Shown here: positions 1 to 7,784 of the stretch, in pieces | How the letters are laid out: each line of letters starts with the position of its first letter | Position numbering within the stretch: the stretch's first letter is position 1 | From: VRUE01 sp963708115 | Lineage (GTDB): Bacteria; Actinomycetota; Thermoleophilia; Solirubrobacterales; 70-9 | Reading direction: 5' to 3' | Assembly (NCBI GenBank): GCA_963708115.1 | Contig: CAVPRX010000001.1 | Location: 496,001 to 560,000, forward strand | Length of the DNA stretch: 64,000 nt | The notes under the pieces: model-generated | What the model was told of the DNA's origin: nothing | Seen by the model: the letters and a program-made list of their open reading frames with translations, nothing else | The model's database searches: none | Made by a program: the position numbers and the translations under genes

Positions 1-2
1 TC

Positions 3-752
3 GTCCTCCTCGCCGCCTTCATCGCAATCGAGCTGCGCGCGACCAAGCCGCTCGTGCCGTTCTCGATCTTCCGCATCCGCACCCTGACCGGCGCCAACGT
101 CGTCGGGCTGCTGGTCGGCGCCTCGCTCTTCTCGATGTTTTTCTTCATCTCCCTATATATGCAGCAGGTGCTCGGCTACAGCGCGATCCACGCCGGCCTC
201 TCCTACTTCCCGCTGGCGCTGACGATCATGATCTCGGCCGGTATCGCCTCCCAGATGGTGACCAAGCTCGGCTACAAGCCAGTGCTCGCCGCCGGGCTGC
301 TCTTCATCGTCATCGGACTGACCTGGTTCAGCCGCGTCTCGGTCGGCGGAGGCTTCACCACCGACATCCTCGGCCCATCGCTGTTCGCCGCCGCCGGACT
401 CGGCTTTGCCTTCGTGACGACGACGATCGCCGCCGTCTCCGGGGTCGAGGAGAGCGAGGCCGGCCTGGCCAGCGGCCTGATCAACACCTCGCAGCAGGTC
501 GGCGGCGCGCTCGGCCTCGCCGTGCTCTCCACCATCGCCACCTCGCACACCAAGAGCCTCCTCGAAGGCGGGACGGGCCAGCTCGACGCACTGACCGACG
601 GCTTCCAGGTCGCCTTCCTGGGCGGCGCCGCGATTGCCGCGCTCGGCTTCGTCCTCACCCTCGTCCTGATCAGCAACCGCGACAGCAAGGCCCATGTCGA
701 ACTGGGCAACGAGGCGGCCGGCCAGGAGGCGACGGAGGCCGCATCCGCATAA
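3..752 (+). CDS. MFS drug exporter, C-terminal part (5' end outside window)
   Basis: The frame is open from base 3, so the gene begins before the window; the GTG at 54 is internal. About 250 residues remain, with six or so hydrophobic segments. The residues around 'SGLINTSQQVGGALG' match the late-helix signature of the 14-helix DHA2 (EmrB/QacA) family of proton-driven multidrug exporters. A hydrophilic Glu/Ala-rich tail ends the protein. It is co-directional with the suf regulator 27 bp downstream, but a promoter-like motif lies between them, so it is probably a separate unit. The substrate cannot be told from sequence. Confidence 0.85.
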   Translation, partial: VLLAAFIAIELRATKPLVPFSIFRIRTLTGANVVGLLVGASLFSMFFFISLYMQQVLGYSAIHAGLSYFPLALTIMISAGIASQMVTKLGYKPVLAAGLLFIVIGLTWFSRVSVGGGFTTDILGPSLFAAAGLGFAFVTTTIAAVSGVEESEAGLASGLINTSQQVGGALGLAVLSTIATSHTKSLLEGGTGQLDALTDGFQVAFLGGAAIAALGFVLTLVLISNRDSKAHVELGNEAAGQEATEAASA

Positions 753-775
753 CCGACCGCTTCAGTAGGATTTAG
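753..775 (+). promoter_or_regulatory. Candidate suf operator/promoter motif, copy 1
   Basis: CCGACCG-N5-GTAGGATT followed by a purine-rich AG, ending 4 bp before the sufR start codon. The same arrangement, with 18 of 23 positions identical, occurs at 7385-7407 ahead of the Rieske-sufB-sufD block. TAGGAT (766-771) resembles an actinobacterial -10 box, so the motif may combine promoter and regulator site. Binding by the neighbouring Rrf2 protein is inference. Confidence 0.5.
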
Positions 776-779
776 ATCG

Positions 780-1256
780 ATGCTGTTCTCGACGAAAGCG
801 GAGTACGGAGTTCGCCTCATGGTGGAGCTTGGGCGCCAGCCCGGGTCCGCCCCGGTCTCGCTCAGCGCCGTCGCCGAGGCGGAGCGACTGCCGCTCTCCT
901 ACCTGGAGCACCTGGTCGCCAAGCTGCGCAACGCCGGGCTGGTCAGCTCGACCCGCGGCGCCCACGGCGGCTACCGGCTGGCCCAGCCGGCGGAGACGAT
1001 CACGCTCGACGAAGTGGTCGAGGCGCTGGAAGGGCAGATCGCCCCGATGGAGTGCTTCCACGAGACCCCCGAGGGCAAGGTCCTCTGCTCGCACGAGTCA
1101 GACGGCGACCATGCCTGCGCGACGAAGCTGCTCTGGACCCGTGTCCAGGGGGGCGTCACCAAGGCGCTCGCCGGCACCACGCTGGACGAGCTGGTCGAGT
1201 TCTCCGGCGGGGTGCCCAGCGGTGCCGCGAAGGCGCCCGCCGGCAGCGTCGCTTAG
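780..1256 (+). CDS. sufR: Rrf2-family Fe-S-sensing transcriptional regulator (SufR/IscR type)
   Basis: 158 residues. The N-terminal winged helix begins 'MLFSTKAEYG' and includes the family wing motif 'STRGAHGGYRLA' (about 57-68). Three cysteines at 92, 103 and 113 occupy the usual Rrf2 cluster-ligand region, so the protein probably binds an Fe-S cluster and reads cellular cluster status. It heads the suf cluster, 39 bp before sufC, the usual place for an autoregulated suf repressor. The ATG at 780 starts the conserved helix directly. The gene symbol follows position and family; IscR-type or RsrR-type ligation cannot be distinguished here. Confidence 0.85.
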   Translation: MLFSTKAEYGVRLMVELGRQPGSAPVSLSAVAEAERLPLSYLEHLVAKLRNAGLVSSTRGAHGGYRLAQPAETITLDEVVEALEGQIAPMECFHETPEGKVLCSHESDGDHACATKLLWTRVQGGVTKALAGTTLDELVEFSGGVPSGAAKAPAGSVA

Positions 1257-1295
1257 TCCCAAATCACTAACTCGAATCACACGAACGGAGCGAAA

Positions 1296-2066
1296 TTGGC
1301 TGAGCTGGAGATACGCAACCTGCACGTGAGCGTCGAGGACAAGCAGATCCTCCGCGGCCTCGACCTCGACGTCGAGAAGGGCAAGGTCCACGCGCTGATG
1401 GGTCCCAACGGGTCGGGCAAGTCGACCCTCGCCAACGCGATCATGGGCCACCCGGCACTGGAGGTGACCGAGGGCTCGATCGTCTTCAAGGGCGAGGACA
1501 TGACCGAGGCCGACCCCGACGAGCGCTCCCGCGCCGGCCTCTTCATGGCCTTCCAGTACCCCGTGGCCATTCCCGGCGTCTCGGTCAGCAAGTACCTGCG
1601 GATGATCCTCAACGCCCGCCGCGAGGCCCGCGACGAAGGCGAGATCAAGATCAAAGAGTTCGCCAAGGTCGCCCAGGAGGCGATGGCGCTGGCGAACATC
1701 CCCAAAGACTTCTCCAGCCGCTACCTCAACGACGGCTTCTCCGGCGGTGAGAAGAAGCGGATGGAGCTGCTGCAGCTGGCGCTGCTGAAGCCGGAGATCG
1801 CGGTCCTCGACGAGACCGACTCCGGCCTCGACATCGACGCCCTGCGGGTCGTCGCCGACGGGGTCAACACCTTCGCCGGGCCCGATATGGGCGTCCTGAT
1901 CATCACCCACTACCAGCGCATCCTGCACATGGTCAAGCCCGACTCGGTCCACGTCATGTTCGAGGGCCGGATCGTCAAGGAGGGCGGCCCCGAGCTCGTC
2001 GGTGTGCTCGAGGAGAAGGGCTACGGCTGGATCCGCGAGGAGGTCGAGGCGGGCGCCAGCGCCTAG
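1296..2066 (+). CDS. sufC: SufC, ABC-type ATPase of the SUF Fe-S assembly complex
   Basis: 256 residues, normal SufC length. Walker A 'GPNGSGKST', signature 'FSGGEKKRMELLQ', Walker B 'IAVLDETDSGLDID' and the H-loop 'ITHYQ' are all present. SufC is a soluble ABC ATPase that drives conformational change in the SufB-SufD scaffold during cluster assembly. Translation starts at TTG 1296, supported by CGGAG at 1286-1290 and the conserved 'MAELEIRNLHVSV' N-terminus. sufS follows after 10 bp. Its partners SufB and SufD are about 6 kb away in a second block. Confidence 0.95.
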   Translation: MAELEIRNLHVSVEDKQILRGLDLDVEKGKVHALMGPNGSGKSTLANAIMGHPALEVTEGSIVFKGEDMTEADPDERSRAGLFMAFQYPVAIPGVSVSKYLRMILNARREARDEGEIKIKEFAKVAQEAMALANIPKDFSSRYLNDGFSGGEKKRMELLQLALLKPEIAVLDETDSGLDIDALRVVADGVNTFAGPDMGVLIITHYQRILHMVKPDSVHVMFEGRIVKEGGPELVGVLEEKGYGWIREEVEAGASA

Positions 2067-2076
2067 CCTCGGAGCG

Positions 2077-3333
2077 ATGGAGCCGGCCACGACCACTTCG
2101 GCGTCGGCTTTCCCGATCGAGAAGGTCCGCGCCTCCTTCCCGGCGCTGGAGCGGGAGGTCCACGGCCGCCCGGTCGCCTACCTCGACAGCGGCGCCAGCT
2201 CGCAGCGGGTCCTGGCCTCGATCCAAGCGGTCGACCGCTACGAGCGCGCCCACCACTCCAACGTCCACCGCGGCTCGCACACGCTCTCGGCCGAGGCGAC
2301 CGCGGCTTATGAGGGAGCGCGGGCGACCGTCGCCGACCACCTCGGCGCGAGCGACCGCCGCGAGGTGATCTTCGTCCGCAACGCGACCGAGGCGATCAAC
2401 CTGGTCGCGCGGGCCTGGGGCGACGCCAACGTCGGCGCCGGCGACCGGGTCGTGCTCACCGAGATGGAGCACCACTCCAACGTCGTGCCCTGGCAGCAGC
2501 TCGCCGAGCGCGCCGGGGCCGAGATCGACTGGGTGCCGGTCGGCGAGGACGGCCTGCTCGATATGGACGCATACGCGGCACTGTTGGGCCGGGGGCCGAA
2601 GCTGGTCGCCGTCACCCACGTCTCCAACGTGCTCGGCACCGAGAACCCGATCGCCGAGATCGCCCGCCTGGCCCACGATGCCGGTGCTCTGGTTCTCGCC
2701 GACGGCGCCCAGTCGGCGCCGAAGCTGCCGCTCGACGTCGCCGAGCTGGGAGTCGACTTCTACGCCGTCACCGGCCACAAGCTCTACGCACCGACCGGAA
2801 TCGGCACGCTGTGGGCAAGGCTGGACCTACTGCGGGAGATGCCGCCCTTCCTCGGTGGTGGCTCGATGATCCGCAAGGTGACCAAGGAGGGGACGACCTA
2901 CGCCGACGTGCCGGCGCGATTCGAGGCGGGAACGCCGGCGATTGCGCAGGCGATCGGCATGGCCTCGGCGCTGCGCTGGCTCGACGGCCTCGGCATGGAG
3001 GCGGTGCGCGACCATGAGCGGGAGATCACCGACTACGCGCTGGAGCAGCTCAGCGCGGTCCCGGGCCTGCGCGTCTTCGGTCCGCCGCGGGGCCCCGAGC
3101 GCCTCGGCCCCGTCTCATTCGAGCTCGAAGGCGTCCACGCCCACGACGTCTCCGAGATCCTCGACCGCCACGGCGTCGCCGTCCGCGCCGGTCACCACTG
3201 CGCACAGCCTTTGATGGACCGTCTTGGCGTAGCGGCAACCGCCCGCGCCAGCTTCGGCGTCTACACGACCCGCGAGGAGATCGACCGCCTGGTCGAGGGT
3301 CTAGATGACGCGCGCAGGGTTTTCGGCCTTTAA
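2077..3333 (+). CDS. sufS: SufS, PLP-dependent cysteine desulfurase (class II)
   Basis: 418 residues from the ATG at 2077; an upstream in-frame GTG would add an unrelated Arg-rich stretch overlapping sufC. The PLP lysine is K235 in 'VTGHKLYAPTG'. The persulfide-forming cysteine is C375 in 'RAGHHCAQPLM', the class II SufS motif. The enzyme takes sulfur from L-cysteine and hands it to SufU, encoded 0.6 kb downstream. GGAG at 2071-2074 lies unusually close to the ATG, so translation may be coupled to sufC. A small GC/AT hairpin spans the stop codon (3326-3339). Confidence 0.95.
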   Translation: MEPATTTSASAFPIEKVRASFPALEREVHGRPVAYLDSGASSQRVLASIQAVDRYERAHHSNVHRGSHTLSAEATAAYEGARATVADHLGASDRREVIFVRNATEAINLVARAWGDANVGAGDRVVLTEMEHHSNVVPWQQLAERAGAEIDWVPVGEDGLLDMDAYAALLGRGPKLVAVTHVSNVLGTENPIAEIARLAHDAGALVLADGAQSAPKLPLDVAELGVDFYAVTGHKLYAPTGIGTLWARLDLLREMPPFLGGGSMIRKVTKEGTTYADVPARFEAGTPAIAQAIGMASALRWLDGLGMEAVRDHEREITDYALEQLSAVPGLRVFGPPRGPERLGPVSFELEGVHAHDVSEILDRHGVAVRAGHHCAQPLMDRLGVAATARASFGVYTTREEIDRLVEGLDDARRVFGL

Positions 3334-3636
3334 AAAGGCTTAAAACCCCCAAAAATTTACCTAGTGATCATTGATTGCTGTTGAAAAAGTCACTCGAATA
3401 GTGCGTATGGACGACCGGTGTCCAAGGACTAAGACTTAACCCAGCACTCAGATCGGCAAGACTGTCACGTCCCGTTGCACCCACATAGGACGGTGCCTGG
3501 CAGGACATACGCCCCGGGCAGCGGGCATATCCGCCGCCCGGGGCCTCGGCACAGGAGGTGCAACTCCCATGCACTGCGAAGTTAGCTCCCCGGGCAGCGA
3601 GGCGCTAAACCTCAACCGTCGGCACAGGGGCGGGAA
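3334..3636 (+). promoter_or_regulatory. Structured leader between sufS and the wHTH gene
   Basis: About 300 bp without a large ORF. A very stable hairpin occupies 3512-3543: arms CCCCGGGC/GCCCGGGG, one mismatch, then GCGG/CCGC with loop GCATAT. The 12-mer CCCCGGGCAGCG of its left arm recurs at 3588-3599. TCGGCACAGG occurs at 3546 and again at 3619. The leader is therefore an imperfect direct repeat of about 75-bp period, and the second 12-mer could compete with the first for the same pairing partner. There is no T-tract, so it is not a classical terminator. It contains the micro-ORF at 3569-3640. Confidence 0.5.
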
Positions 3637-3640
3637 ATGA
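3569..3640 (+). CDS. 23-codon leader ORF overlapping the wHTH start
   Basis: An ATG at 3569 follows AGGAGG at 3553-3558 with 10 bp spacing, the best ribosome binding site in this region. The frame runs 23 codons (starts MHCEVSSPGSE, ends RRHRGGK) and its TGA at 3638-3640 overlaps the ATG of the downstream gene (ATGA). This is the layout of a translationally coupled leader peptide. No homologue is recognised. The second copy of the leader's direct repeat lies inside it, so the sequence could serve mainly as RNA structure. Confidence 0.45.
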   Translation: MHCEVSSPGSEALNLNRRHRGGK

Positions 3641-3909
3641 GCGGCGGGGAGGTCCCCGACGGGTTCTGGGCGACGCTTGCCGCGCGCCTGCTTCACTCGT
3701 GCCAGGTTCAGATCATCGAAGCGATGCGGTGGGTCGACGAGCCCCTGTCCGCATCCGAGCTGGTCCAGGTCCTGGGCACGGGACAGCGTCTCTCGACGAT
3801 CGCCTACCACGTCCGCCGCCTCGATTCGCTCGGCGCACTGACGCCGGCCGGCAAACGTCATCCGCTGCGCGGCTCGGAGGAAAAGCTCTACCGCCTCGGC
3901 TTCCGGTGA
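3637..3909 (+). CDS. Small winged-helix DNA-binding protein (ArsR-like fold)
   Basis: 90 residues, essentially one winged helix-turn-helix. It has an N-terminal helix around 'ARLLHSCQVQIIEAMRW', a 'PLSASELVQVL' helix, the recognition helix near 'STIAYHVRRLDSLGAL', and a short wing ending 'EKLYRLGF'. No metal-binding cysteine pair or effector domain is seen. Its start overlaps the stop of the 23-codon leader ORF. It lies between sufS and sufU in the suf transcription direction, so it may be co-transcribed. A relative with the same layout is encoded on the island at 35009-35272. The target is unknown. Confidence 0.75.
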   Translation: MSGGEVPDGFWATLAARLLHSCQVQIIEAMRWVDEPLSASELVQVLGTGQRLSTIAYHVRRLDSLGALTPAGKRHPLRGSEEKLYRLGFR

Positions 3910-3943
3910 TGGGTGCACCGGGTCGCTTCGCTAGCCTCGAAGC

Positions 3944-4378
3944 ATGGACGACCTCTATCGCGACCAGATCCTCGAGCACTACAAGCGGCCCCACAACTTC
4001 GGCCGGATCGAGGATCCCGACCTCGAGTTCGAGGACACCAACCCGTTCTGCGGCGACGAGCAGCATGTGACCGTCCGCCTCGATGAGGAAGGCCGAGTGG
4101 CGGAGATCGCCTTCGAGGGCCAGGGTTGCGCGATCTCCACCGCCGCCACCTCGTTGCTCACCGACGAGCTGGTCGGCAAATCGCGCGAGGAGCTGCTTCA
4201 CCTGCCCAAGGAGTTCGTCCTCGACCTGCTCGGGATCGAGATCTCGGCGACGCGGATGAAGTGCGCGATGCTCGGGCTCAAGGTGGTCAAGAGCGCCGGA
4301 CTCGGCCAGCCCGCCGAATGGGAGGACGAGGGCGAGACCGGCAACCCCGCCGAAGCGACCGCAGACCTCAGTCCCTAG
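3944..4378 (+). CDS. sufU: SufU, zinc-dependent sulfur transferase / Fe-S scaffold protein
   Basis: 144 residues. Conserved ligands are C36 and D38 in 'NPFCGDE', C62 in 'GQGCAIS' and C107 in 'RMKCAML'. This is the CGD...C...C pattern of SufU, which accepts persulfide from SufS. The characteristic N-terminus 'MDDLYRDQILEHYKRPHNFG' supports the ATG at 3944. An acidic tail follows. The 3' end overlaps the convergent MMPL gene by 11 bp. Confidence 0.95.
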   Translation: MDDLYRDQILEHYKRPHNFGRIEDPDLEFEDTNPFCGDEQHVTVRLDEEGRVAEIAFEGQGCAISTAATSLLTDELVGKSREELLHLPKEFVLDLLGIEISATRMKCAMLGLKVVKSAGLGQPAEWEDEGETGNPAEATADLSP

Positions 4379-6530
4379 GCCCCTTAGCGCTTCCCGGCCA
4401 CCAGGTGCGCTCGCCGAGCAGGTAGGCGACCGAGGGGATCAGCAGCGCCCTGACGACGAAGGTGTCGAGCAGGACGCCGATCGCGACCGTGGCGCCGATC
4501 TGCACGAGCTGCTCGAGCGGCAGCAGGGTCAGCGTCGCAAAGGTCCCGGCGAGGATCACCCCGGCCCCGGTCACGACACCCCCGGTGTTCTCCAGGGCGG
4601 CGAGGATGCCCTCGCGCGTGCCCCGCTTCGCCGCCTCCTCGCGCGCCCGGGTCATCAGGAAGATGTTGTAGTCGACCCCGAGGGCGACGAGGAAGATGAA
4701 CGACATCAGGACCAGGTCGAAGGCAGTGCCGCTCGTCCCCAGCAGCTCGGTGAAGGCGAAGGTGAGCAGACCGAGGGTCGCCGCGAACGAGGCGACCACG
4801 GTGGCGATCAGGAAGGCCGGCGCGACGAGGGCGCGCAGCACGAGGATCAGGATCAGCCCGACGACCAAGAGGACCAGAGGGATGATCAGCTTGGTGTCGC
4901 GGGCATTGGTCTGCTCGACGTCGTAGTTCTCGGCCGGGATCCCGCCGACGAGGGCGCTTGGCGCGACCTTCTGCAGCTCGTCGCGGATTCCCGCGACGGC
5001 GTCCGCCGCGGCGCCGGAATAGGGGTTGCCCTTGAGGACGATCGTCAGAACCGCCTCGTCGGAGCCCGGCGACGGTGGCACCGGCACGGTCAGCTTGACC
5101 ACGCCGAGCCGCCGCAGACCGCTCAGCGCCTGGGCGACTTCCCCGGTGTCGACCACGGCGGTCAGCGGCGAGCCCAAGCCCGGCGGGAAGTGTTCGTCGA
5201 GGACTTCGGTCCCGCGGCTGGATTCGGTCGGGCCGATCTCACCCTGGCCGAAGCCGATCGTCCCGTGGTGGACGAGGTTGCCGAGTGAGAGCAACGCCAG
5301 CACGGCGAGCACCGTGACGACGATCGTCCGCGGGCGGCGGCGGACCAGGTCCGCCACTCGTCGCCAGCGGCTATCGGCGGTCGCGGTCGAGGTTTGATCC
5401 GGATAGCGATCCAAAACACGACCGCTATGGGCGGGCGGCGCCAACCAGAAAGCCCGCTCGCCCAGCAGGGCAAGCAACGCGGGCAGGAGGGTGAAGGAGG
5501 CGACGAGCATCGTGGCGACGCCGATGGCGAGGACCGGGCCCAGCCAGTGGGTCGACTCCAGCTCGGCGACCAGCAGGACGAGCATCGCCGCGATCACCGT
5601 TCCGGCCGACGCGGCGATCGCCGGAACGCTCTCGGCAACGGCAAGCGGCAGCGCGGCAGTGGGCTCCTTCCCCTTGCCCAACTCCTCGCGGTAGCGGTGG
5701 ACCAACAGCAGGGAGTAGTCCGTGCCCGCGCCGAAGATCAGCACGAGTAGCAGCAGCGTGCCCTCGACGTTGACGACGATCAAGCCCGCCTTGATCAGCA
5801 GGTAGACGATCCCGCTGGCGACGAGATAGGCGCTACCGACGGCAAGCAGGGGGAGTGGCGCGAGAACCGGCGCCCGGTAGACGAGCAGGAGCAGTAGGAG
5901 GACCAGGCCAAGGGTGGCGAACAGCAGCGTCTTGCCGGCGTCTTCGGCGACGTGCTCCAGGTCGGCGGCGATGCCCCCCGGCCCGGTGACATATGAGCTC
6001 AGCCCGGGCGGCCGGTGCGAATCGAGGTAGCGACGGATCTTTGCGACGCCGGCGACAACGGCGCCGCGGTCGTCTGCGTCGATGGCCAGCGCGACGAGCG
6101 CCGCTTCGCCATCGCGGGAGATCGGGCCGACCCCGTCGGCGATCTTCGCCACCCTCCCCAGGGGGCTGTCGGTGTCGCCCGAGTAGGGCGCGAAGACCGG
6201 CGTCGCACCGGTTAGACCGAGCCGGTCAAGACCGCTGCCGAGCCCGCCGATCGCGTCGAGGTCGGCTTGAGTGAGGCCGCCTTCACGATCGAAGACGATC
6301 AGCACTGGGACGTCGTTGCCGCCCTTGTAGCTGCTCTGGAGGACGTCGACTACCCGGGTCGATTCGGCGTTTGAAGGCAGGTAGCTGCTCTGCCCGGCCG
6401 CGGTTACGTCGCCGAGATGAGCGTGGGCAAAGAGCCCGGCGACCCCGAGCAGAACCCAGGTCGCGACCGTAAGCCAACGCCCGCGTGGACCGGTGACCGC
6501 CGCGGCAATGGCCTTGATCGTGCGGCTCAC
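4368..6530 (-). CDS. MMPL/RND-superfamily transporter
   Basis: 720 residues with the two-fold RND layout: TM1 near 20-38, a large periplasmic loop to about 195, five membrane segments to about 370, then a second TM, loop and TM bundle. The Asp-Tyr pairs of MMPL transporters occur twice, in 'GAGTDYSLLLVHRYREE' and 'ALGVDYNIFLMTRAREE', and probably relay protons. MMPL proteins export lipids or other hydrophobic compounds. Here the gene opposes the flanking suf blocks and has no lipid-synthesis neighbour, so the cargo is unknown. Confidence 0.9.
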   Translation of the reverse strand: MSRTIKAIAAAVTGPRGRWLTVATWVLLGVAGLFAHAHLGDVTAAGQSSYLPSNAESTRVVDVLQSSYKGGNDVPVLIVFDREGGLTQADLDAIGGLGSGLDRLGLTGATPVFAPYSGDTDSPLGRVAKIADGVGPISRDGEAALVALAIDADDRGAVVAGVAKIRRYLDSHRPPGLSSYVTGPGGIAADLEHVAEDAGKTLLFATLGLVLLLLLLVYRAPVLAPLPLLAVGSAYLVASGIVYLLIKAGLIVVNVEGTLLLLVLIFGAGTDYSLLLVHRYREELGKGKEPTAALPLAVAESVPAIAASAGTVIAAMLVLLVAELESTHWLGPVLAIGVATMLVASFTLLPALLALLGERAFWLAPPAHSGRVLDRYPDQTSTATADSRWRRVADLVRRRPRTIVVTVLAVLALLSLGNLVHHGTIGFGQGEIGPTESSRGTEVLDEHFPPGLGSPLTAVVDTGEVAQALSGLRRLGVVKLTVPVPPSPGSDEAVLTIVLKGNPYSGAAADAVAGIRDELQKVAPSALVGGIPAENYDVEQTNARDTKLIIPLVLLVVGLILILVLRALVAPAFLIATVVASFAATLGLLTFAFTELLGTSGTAFDLVLMSFIFLVALGVDYNIFLMTRAREEAAKRGTREGILAALENTGGVVTGAGVILAGTFATLTLLPLEQLVQIGATVAIGVLLDTFVVRALLIPSVAYLLGERTWWPGSAKGPRD

Positions 6531-6567
6531 AGCGCGGAAGCCTAATCGGCTCCCGCGCCGGTTTCGG

Positions 6568-7365
6568 CTAGCCGCCCGCCTGCATCTGCGGGTCGGGCGT
6601 CATCACGGCGAAAACGGCCCCGAAGGGGTCTTTGACGATCGCGATCCTCCCGACTTCGGCAATGTCGAACGGCTCGAGGGCGAGCCCGCCGCCCGTCTCC
6701 CGCGCCTTGGTGACGGTGGCGTCGACGTCGTCGACGGCGAAGTAGACGAGCCAGTGGGCGGGCACCTCGTCGGGGGCACGGCCAGTGATGTCGATCATGC
6801 CGCCGACGCCGGCCTCCCCCACCCTGAGGCTGGTGTAGGTGCCGGCTTCGAACTCCCGCTCATCGAACCCCCAGCCGAAGACGGCGCCATAGAAGGCCTT
6901 GGCAGCCTCGGGATCGCGCGTGTTGAGCTCGTTCCAGACGACCGCGTTCGACTCTTTGACGATTTCGGCCCCAACGAAGGTCCCCGGCTGCCAGATCCCG
7001 ATCACCGTGCCGGCGGGATCGGTGAACACAGCCATGCGGCCGAGGTCCATGACGTCCATCGGCTCGGCGATCACCGTGCCGCCGGCCTCCTTTACCTTCG
7101 CCGCGGTCGCCTCCGCGTCCTCGACCGAGACGTAGGTGTTCCAGGCCGGGGGCTGGCCCTCCCCCATCAACGGCATCATCCCCGCGACCGGCTTGCCACG
7201 CAGCATCGCCTGCCGGTAACCGCCGGTCTGCTCGGAATTCTCAGACTCCGGGACGTCCCAGCCGAAGAGACCGCCGTAGAAGCCGGCTGCTTTCTCGATG
7301 TCGGGGATGCCGCCGAGTTCGACCCAGGAGGGCGTCCCGGGCTCATAGCTGGCTTTCTCGCTCAT
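6568..7365 (-). CDS. Two-domain VOC (glyoxalase/bleomycin-resistance fold) protein
   Basis: 265 residues with two vicinal-oxygen-chelate domains: about 10-125, opening 'PSWVELGGIPDIEKAAGFYGGLFGW', and about 135-255, opening 'VVWNELNTRDPEAAKAFYGAVFGW'. The repeated 'FYGxLFGW' core is typical of proteins annotated as hydroxylase or CFP30-like. The reaction cannot be inferred. It is divergent from the Rieske-sufBD block, and the second copy of the suf motif lies in the 86-bp gap between them, so it may share that regulation. Probably a single-gene unit downstream of no other ORF. Confidence 0.85.
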   Translation of the reverse strand: MSEKASYEPGTPSWVELGGIPDIEKAAGFYGGLFGWDVPESENSEQTGGYRQAMLRGKPVAGMMPLMGEGQPPAWNTYVSVEDAEATAAKVKEAGGTVIAEPMDVMDLGRMAVFTDPAGTVIGIWQPGTFVGAEIVKESNAVVWNELNTRDPEAAKAFYGAVFGWGFDEREFEAGTYTSLRVGEAGVGGMIDITGRAPDEVPAHWLVYFAVDDVDATVTKARETGGGLALEPFDIAEVGRIAIVKDPFGAVFAVMTPDPQMQAGG

Positions 7366-7384
7366 AGTCGCCTTCCTCTAAAAT

Positions 7385-7407
7385 CCGACCGGATAGGTAG
7401 GATTAAG
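7385..7407 (+). promoter_or_regulatory. Candidate suf operator/promoter motif, copy 2
   Basis: CCGACCG-N5-GTAGGATTAAG, matching the motif at 753-775 in 18 of 23 positions with identical 5-bp spacing. Here the left half also sits in a perfect ATCCG-AC-CGGAT palindrome (7383-7394). TAGGAT at 7398-7403 could be a -10 box for the Rieske gene starting at 7452. The site lies in the divergent gap with the VOC gene. Confidence 0.5.
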
Positions 7408-7451
7408 TTTCAACCCACACGAAGCACTCCTCGGAGGCTAGCGTCTCGCCC

Positions 7452-7778
7452 ATGACCGACACCGCTGGAATCACTATTTCCGTCTGCCCGCTCGCCGAGC
7501 TGGGGCCCGGCGCCACGCGCCTGGTCGAGCACGACGGTCTGAAGATCGGGGTCTTCAACTGCGACGGAACGCTCTACGCGATCGAGGATCGCTGCTCCCA
7601 CGACGACGGGCCACTTGCCGAGGGCGAGTTCGACGCAGCCGCCTGCACGGTCGAGTGTCCGCGTCACGGCTCCCTCTTCGACCTGACCAGCGGCAGGCCG
7701 AAGACGCTGCCCGCCTATGCTCCGGTTAGGACGTTCGCGGCATCCGTCGTCGACGACAACATCGTCCTGGAGGTCTGA
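7452..7778 (+). CDS. Rieske [2Fe-2S] ferredoxin-like protein of the suf cluster
   Basis: 108 residues, a complete small Rieske domain. Cluster ligands are C48 and H50 in 'DRCSHDDGPL' and C69 and H72 in 'VECPRHGSLFDL'. Such 'non-heme iron oxygenase ferredoxin subunit' proteins are commonly encoded in actinobacterial suf operons and probably move electrons during or after cluster assembly. The gene is followed after 6 bp by sufB and is the first gene of the second suf block. Confidence 0.9.
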   Translation: MTDTAGITISVCPLAELGPGATRLVEHDGLKIGVFNCDGTLYAIEDRCSHDDGPLAEGEFDAAACTVECPRHGSLFDLTSGRPKTLPAYAPVRTFAASVVDDNIVLEV

Positions 7779-7784
7779 ACGAAC

